A stretch of DNA of 64,000 nt from JAJKJG01 sp036389455 (GTDB taxonomy: Bacteria > Pseudomonadota > Alphaproteobacteria > Rhizobiales > Beijerinckiaceae): assembly GCA_036389455.1 (NCBI GenBank), contig DASVPW010000163.1, positions 1 to 64,000 of the forward strand, given 5' to 3'. How positions within the stretch are numbered: position 1 is the first letter of the stretch; the number at the start of each line of letters is the position of its first letter. Positions 62,067-64,000 of the stretch are shown here, piece by piece. The notes beneath the pieces are model-generated. The model made no database searches and was not told the origin of the DNA. It saw nothing but the letters and a program-made list of their open reading frames with translations. Position numbers and translations under genes: made by a program.

Positions 62067-62519
62067 ATGAAAGCGGTCGGCATTCTCGCCGTGCTCGCGG
62101 CGATCGCGGCGCTCCTCGTCGTAAGCGCCCGGTTCACGGAGCGGCGCAGCGTCGCGACGTGGGCGCCGAACGCCGCCGTCGCCGCGAAGCCGAAGCCGGC
62201 CGAGATCATCGCTGCGTCGGCCGGGACGGCGGCGCAAGCCCCGACCTTGCCGGTGCAAGTCTCACTGCCGGCGCCGAGCTCCGAGCTTGCGGCCGCGACG
62301 CGGCTCTCGACGCCCGACCCCGACGCGACCGGCGGACTGCCGAAGGAGGTCGAGAGCGCGGTACCGGCTCCGGCGGAGGCCGCGCCCGCGGCCCGCGAGC
62401 CCCGTCGCCCGTCAAAGCCCGTCCGGCACACGGCCCGCGCGCCCGAAAGCTCGCTCGCGCCGCGCCAGGCGGCGGTGCGCGATCCGATCCAGTTCCGGCT
62501 CGCCGAGGGGAACCGCTGA
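62067..62519 (+). CDS. Membrane-anchored Pro/Ala-rich protein
   Basis: 150 residues. One N-terminal hydrophobic segment (KAVGILAVLAAIAALLVVSA) is followed by a disordered Ala/Pro/Glu-rich chain. GGAGG RBS at good spacing before the ATG at 62067. No family recognised. It ends one base before the prohead protease stop on the other strand. The composition could fit a periplasmic spacer protein, or a poorly constrained ORF in GC-rich DNA. Confidence 0.5.
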   Translation: MKAVGILAVLAAIAALLVVSARFTERRSVATWAPNAAVAAKPKPAEIIAASAGTAAQAPTLPVQVSLPAPSSELAAATRLSTPDPDATGGLPKEVESAVPAPAEAAPAAREPRRPSKPVRHTARAPESSLAPRQAAVRDPIQFRLAEGNR

Positions 62520-63185
62520 TCACTGCGGAAACAACCGCCGCGCGGCGCGGCGGATGGCGTCGGGAAGAGCGCCCTTCACTCCGCTGACCCGTGCGCCGGG
62601 CAGCATCGGGAAGGTAACGACGGAGATTTCCCACAGGTCGAGCCGCTCGATGCGCCTGAGGCCGGCCCGGTCGGTGCGGGCGCGCTCGACCCTGAATCCA
62701 ATCGAGAGGCCATCGATGGCACCGTCGCGCATGAGCGCGTGGATCTCCCGGGCGCGGGCGACGGCGAGGTTGAGCCGCCCGCGCACGCGCAGACCCAAGG
62801 CATCCTCGGCGAGGGCGAGCCAGCGCCCGATCGGCTCGGCCGGATCGTGCTGCCACAACATGCGCACGCCGGCGGCGCCGCGCCGCGACAGGCTCGCCGC
62901 GAAGGCGCCCGCCGCCACCACGTCCTTGCCGAGATCGGCGACGCCGAAGAGGCTCGCATAGCCCTCGAGCATCCCGTCCTCCGCGACCCCGACGAGGGGC
63001 GCGGCGAGGAGCTTTTGCTCGCAGGCGAAGATCTGCCCGTTCGCCTCCCATCGCGCGTCATCCCCGCAGGAGGGAAGCGGAGAGCCGGAATCCGCGGCTA
63101 TGCGCCGGCGTGCGTGGGTGGATCCCGGCTCTGCGCCGCTCCGCGGCTTGGCCGGGATGACGGTAGCGTGTGAAAGACTGCTCAT
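62520..63185 (-). CDS. GTA prohead protease (g4)
   Basis: HK97-family maturation protease, 221 residues from the ATG at 63185, which overlaps the upstream small ORF stop (ATGA). The fold begins near residue 52 (FACEQKLLAAPLVGVAEDGM), with GYASLFGVADLGKDVVAAGA, the catalytic His in MLWQHDPAEPIGRW, and the Ser in GLSIGFRVERAR. Residues 8-43 are encoded by a palindromic repeat and match nothing in the family. Either they are tolerated, or translation starts later without a visible RBS. Confidence 0.92.
   Translation of the reverse strand: MSSLSHATVIPAKPRSGAEPGSTHARRRIAADSGSPLPSCGDDARWEANGQIFACEQKLLAAPLVGVAEDGMLEGYASLFGVADLGKDVVAAGAFAASLSRRGAAGVRMLWQHDPAEPIGRWLALAEDALGLRVRGRLNLAVARAREIHALMRDGAIDGLSIGFRVERARTDRAGLRRIERLDLWEISVVTFPMLPGARVSGVKGALPDAIRRAARRLFPQ
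63056..63162. repeat. Palindromic repeat inside the prohead protease frame
   Basis: Arms CGTCATCCC (63056-63064) and GGGATGACG (63154-63162), with an inner GAGCCGG/CCGGCTC and GCCGCGG-type pairing. Family A-like ends. On the minus strand it is read as TVIPAKPRSGAEPGSTHARR and so on, inserting about 36 residues into the N-terminus of the protease. Confidence 0.75.
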
Positions 63186-63319
63186 CGCGCCTCCTCCCGC
63201 CGGCGCGTCGCGTTGGCGCGCGCGCCCTCGAGCTTCTCCAGCGCGCGCACGAAGGCGCGGAACACGGCTGCGGTCGGGTGCTCGCGCGCCGCGGAGCGGG
63301 CCTCGCTTCTTAGTCTCAT
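63182..63319 (-). CDS. Small basic GTA ORF, 45 residues
   Basis: MRLRSEARSAAREHPTAAVF followed by a helical, Arg/Ala/Glu-rich chain. Its start overlaps the stop of the ORF before it and its stop overlaps the prohead protease start, both as ATGA, which supports translation. No family known to me. Confidence 0.55.
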   Translation of the reverse strand: MRLRSEARSAAREHPTAAVFRAFVRALEKLEGARANATRRREEAR

Positions 63320-63516
63320 CTCTCGTCTCCGGAATGGCGGCGGTTGAAGCGTGCGAGCTCGCGCACGAAGTCGTCGAAGCGCTCGTTCGAGCGGGAAAGA
63401 TCGCGCAGCAGGATCACGACGAGGGCGGAGGCGCCGCAGGCCCACAGGAACAGCGCGAGATGCGCGAGGTCGCCCTTGGCGATGACCGCGTCGACGATGG
63501 TTTCCAGAGCGGGCAT
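63316..63516 (-). CDS. Small GTA membrane protein, 66 residues (g3.5 position)
   Basis: One membrane helix (about 18-37, LAHLALFLWACGASALVVIL) and a charged C-terminal helix (RSNERFDDFVRELARFNRRH). It occupies the place of RcGTA orfg3.5, between portal and prohead protease. Coupled by an ATGA overlap to the next small ORF. ATG at 63516 with upstream GAGGT as a possible RBS. Confidence 0.65.
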   Translation of the reverse strand: MPALETIVDAVIAKGDLAHLALFLWACGASALVVILLRDLSRSNERFDDFVRELARFNRRHSGDER

Positions 63517-63568
63517 GCGGACCTCGGTCGTGGGTCGCGGGCGATGTGGGCGAACTCCCGCCCTGCCC

Positions 63569-64000
63569 TCACCCGCCGCTTCGCGACGACCTCTCCCTGC
63601 CGGGAAGAGGTGAACGGCGCCCGTAGCCGACCGCCTCGCGCTTCTCGTCGGCGGTGAGGAAGTCGGCGGCAGACACCCGCCGCCACAGGGACTCGCGCTC
63701 GCTTGCCAGTGCCTCGACGGCATCGAGGTCGGGCTCGAAGGCGAGAGCCTGCCCCGGGCCCGATCCGCGGTCCCGGCCCCAGGCCGGTGACAGCCATTGC
63801 GCCAGCGCTTCGCAGGTCCGGCGCGCCAGCGGGATCACGGTCTGGCGGTAGAAGGCGCGGTTCGCCTCGGCATAGTTCGCGTGAGTATTGTCGCCGGGGA
63901 GGCCGAGCAGCAGCGGCGGCACGCCGAAGGCGAGCGCGATCTCGCGCGCCGCCGCGCTCTTCGCCTCGATGAAGTCCATGTCCTTCGGCGTGAGCGAGAG
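63569..64000 (-). CDS. GTA portal protein, 5' end outside window (g3)
   Basis: C-terminal 143 residues of an HK97-type portal protein. DMDFIEAKSAAAREIALAFG and VPPLLLGLPGDNTHANYAEA are the conserved portal motif, followed by NRAFYRQTVIPLARRTCEAL. It forms the dodecameric DNA channel of the head. The last residues (SPLPGRERSSRSGG) are encoded by a palindromic repeat at 63573-63612. The start and the upstream terminase lie beyond the right edge. Confidence 0.93.
   Translation of the reverse strand, partial: LSLTPKDMDFIEAKSAAAREIALAFGVPPLLLGLPGDNTHANYAEANRAFYRQTVIPLARRTCEALAQWLSPAWGRDRGSGPGQALAFEPDLDAVEALASERESLWRRVSAADFLTADEKREAVGYGRRSPLPGRERSSRSGG
63573..63612. repeat. Palindromic repeat at the portal gene end
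   Basis: ACCTCTCCC and GGGAAGAGGT (63589-63611, one mismatch), preceded by CACCCGCCGCTTCGCG. CCTCTCCC family. It forms the last codons of the portal frame on the minus strand. Confidence 0.65.

Larger units (their letters stand above)
44615..64000 (-). mobile_element. Gene transfer agent-like (RcGTA-type) structural cluster
   Basis: Minus-strand genes in RcGTA order: portal, small ORFs, prohead protease, major capsid, adaptor (g6), stopper (g7), terminator (g8), tail tube (g9), chaperones (g10, g10.1), tape measure (g11), distal tail (g12), hub (g13), NlpC peptidase (g14), TIM-barrel tail protein (g15), then a DUF2793 protein. No integrase, repressor, replication or lysis gene is visible. 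The cluster continues past the right edge, where the terminase should be. Opposite-strand genes interrupt it at five junctions. Confidence 0.85.

Noticed and set aside
44615..64000. Ordinary prophage
   Set aside because: Gene order and families are those of RcGTA, and no integrase, repressor, replication, lysis or attachment site is visible. The left flank is a normal chromosomal gene set; the right flank is not in the window, so a prophage cannot be fully excluded.

Overview
The window is about 64 kb of GC-rich DNA packed with protein genes. It contains no rRNA, tRNA, CRISPR array or replication origin that I can see. The gene set points to an alphaproteobacterium of the Hyphomicrobiales (Rhizobiales) type, possibly close to Methylobacteriaceae: a two-subunit NAD formate dehydrogenase beside oxalyl-CoA decarboxylase, a FeuP/FeuQ-like pair with a PepSY protein, CcmIEFH-type cytochrome c maturation, GlnE, and a cluster with the gene order of the Rhodobacter capsulatus gene transfer agent (RcGTA). 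The lineage call is inference.

Layout. (1) 1-9511 is an oxalate/formate module: oxalyl-CoA decarboxylase (cut by the left edge) and a GntR/FCD regulator on the minus strand, a 314-bp divergent control region with two related operator-like palindromes, then a plus-strand ADP-forming-type acyl-CoA synthetase and formate dehydrogenase beta and alpha. Together they could activate oxalate, decarboxylate oxalyl-CoA and oxidise formate to CO2 with NADH gain. (2) 9639-11336 holds a hotdog thioesterase, DusA and a 37-residue membrane protein. (3) 11434-25713 is a minus-strand nitrogen block: glyoxalase, PfkB kinase, xanthine dehydrogenase XdhA-XdhB-XdhC, guanine deaminase, then urease (UreD, fused UreA-UreB, UreC, UreE, UreF, UreG, UreJ). 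It links purine breakdown to ammonia release. A VapB/VapC-type toxin-antitoxin pair and two DUF29 genes, one truncated, sit inside the urease run. (4) 25785-32424 has plus-strand genes for a cation diffusion facilitator, aminopeptidase N and a PAS histidine kinase. (5) 32426-44507 has minus-strand genes for GlnE, an OmpR-type two-component pair, CcmI-E-F-H, and a second two-component pair (FeuP/FeuQ-like) with a PepSY protein and a tiny overlapping ORF.

(6) 44615-64000 is an RcGTA-type gene transfer agent cluster on the minus strand. It runs from portal (cut by the right edge) through two small coupled ORFs, prohead protease, capsid, adaptor, stopper, terminator, tail tube, chaperones, a short tape measure, distal tail, hub, NlpC peptidase and the large TIM-barrel tail protein to a DUF2793 fibre-like protein. 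Unusually, seven genes on the opposite strand sit at five junctions: a DUF465 protein, a secreted 149-residue protein, an exported alpha/beta hydrolase, two trypsin-like proteases, a small Cys-rich exported protein and a Pro/Ala-rich membrane-anchored protein. One of them is preceded by a perfect CtrA-type site.

Two or more families of palindromic repeats (about 30-180 bp) are scattered through the window. Most lie between genes, but several are read through in frame and form the N-terminus of XdhB and of the prohead protease and the C-terminus of one histidine kinase and of the portal protein.
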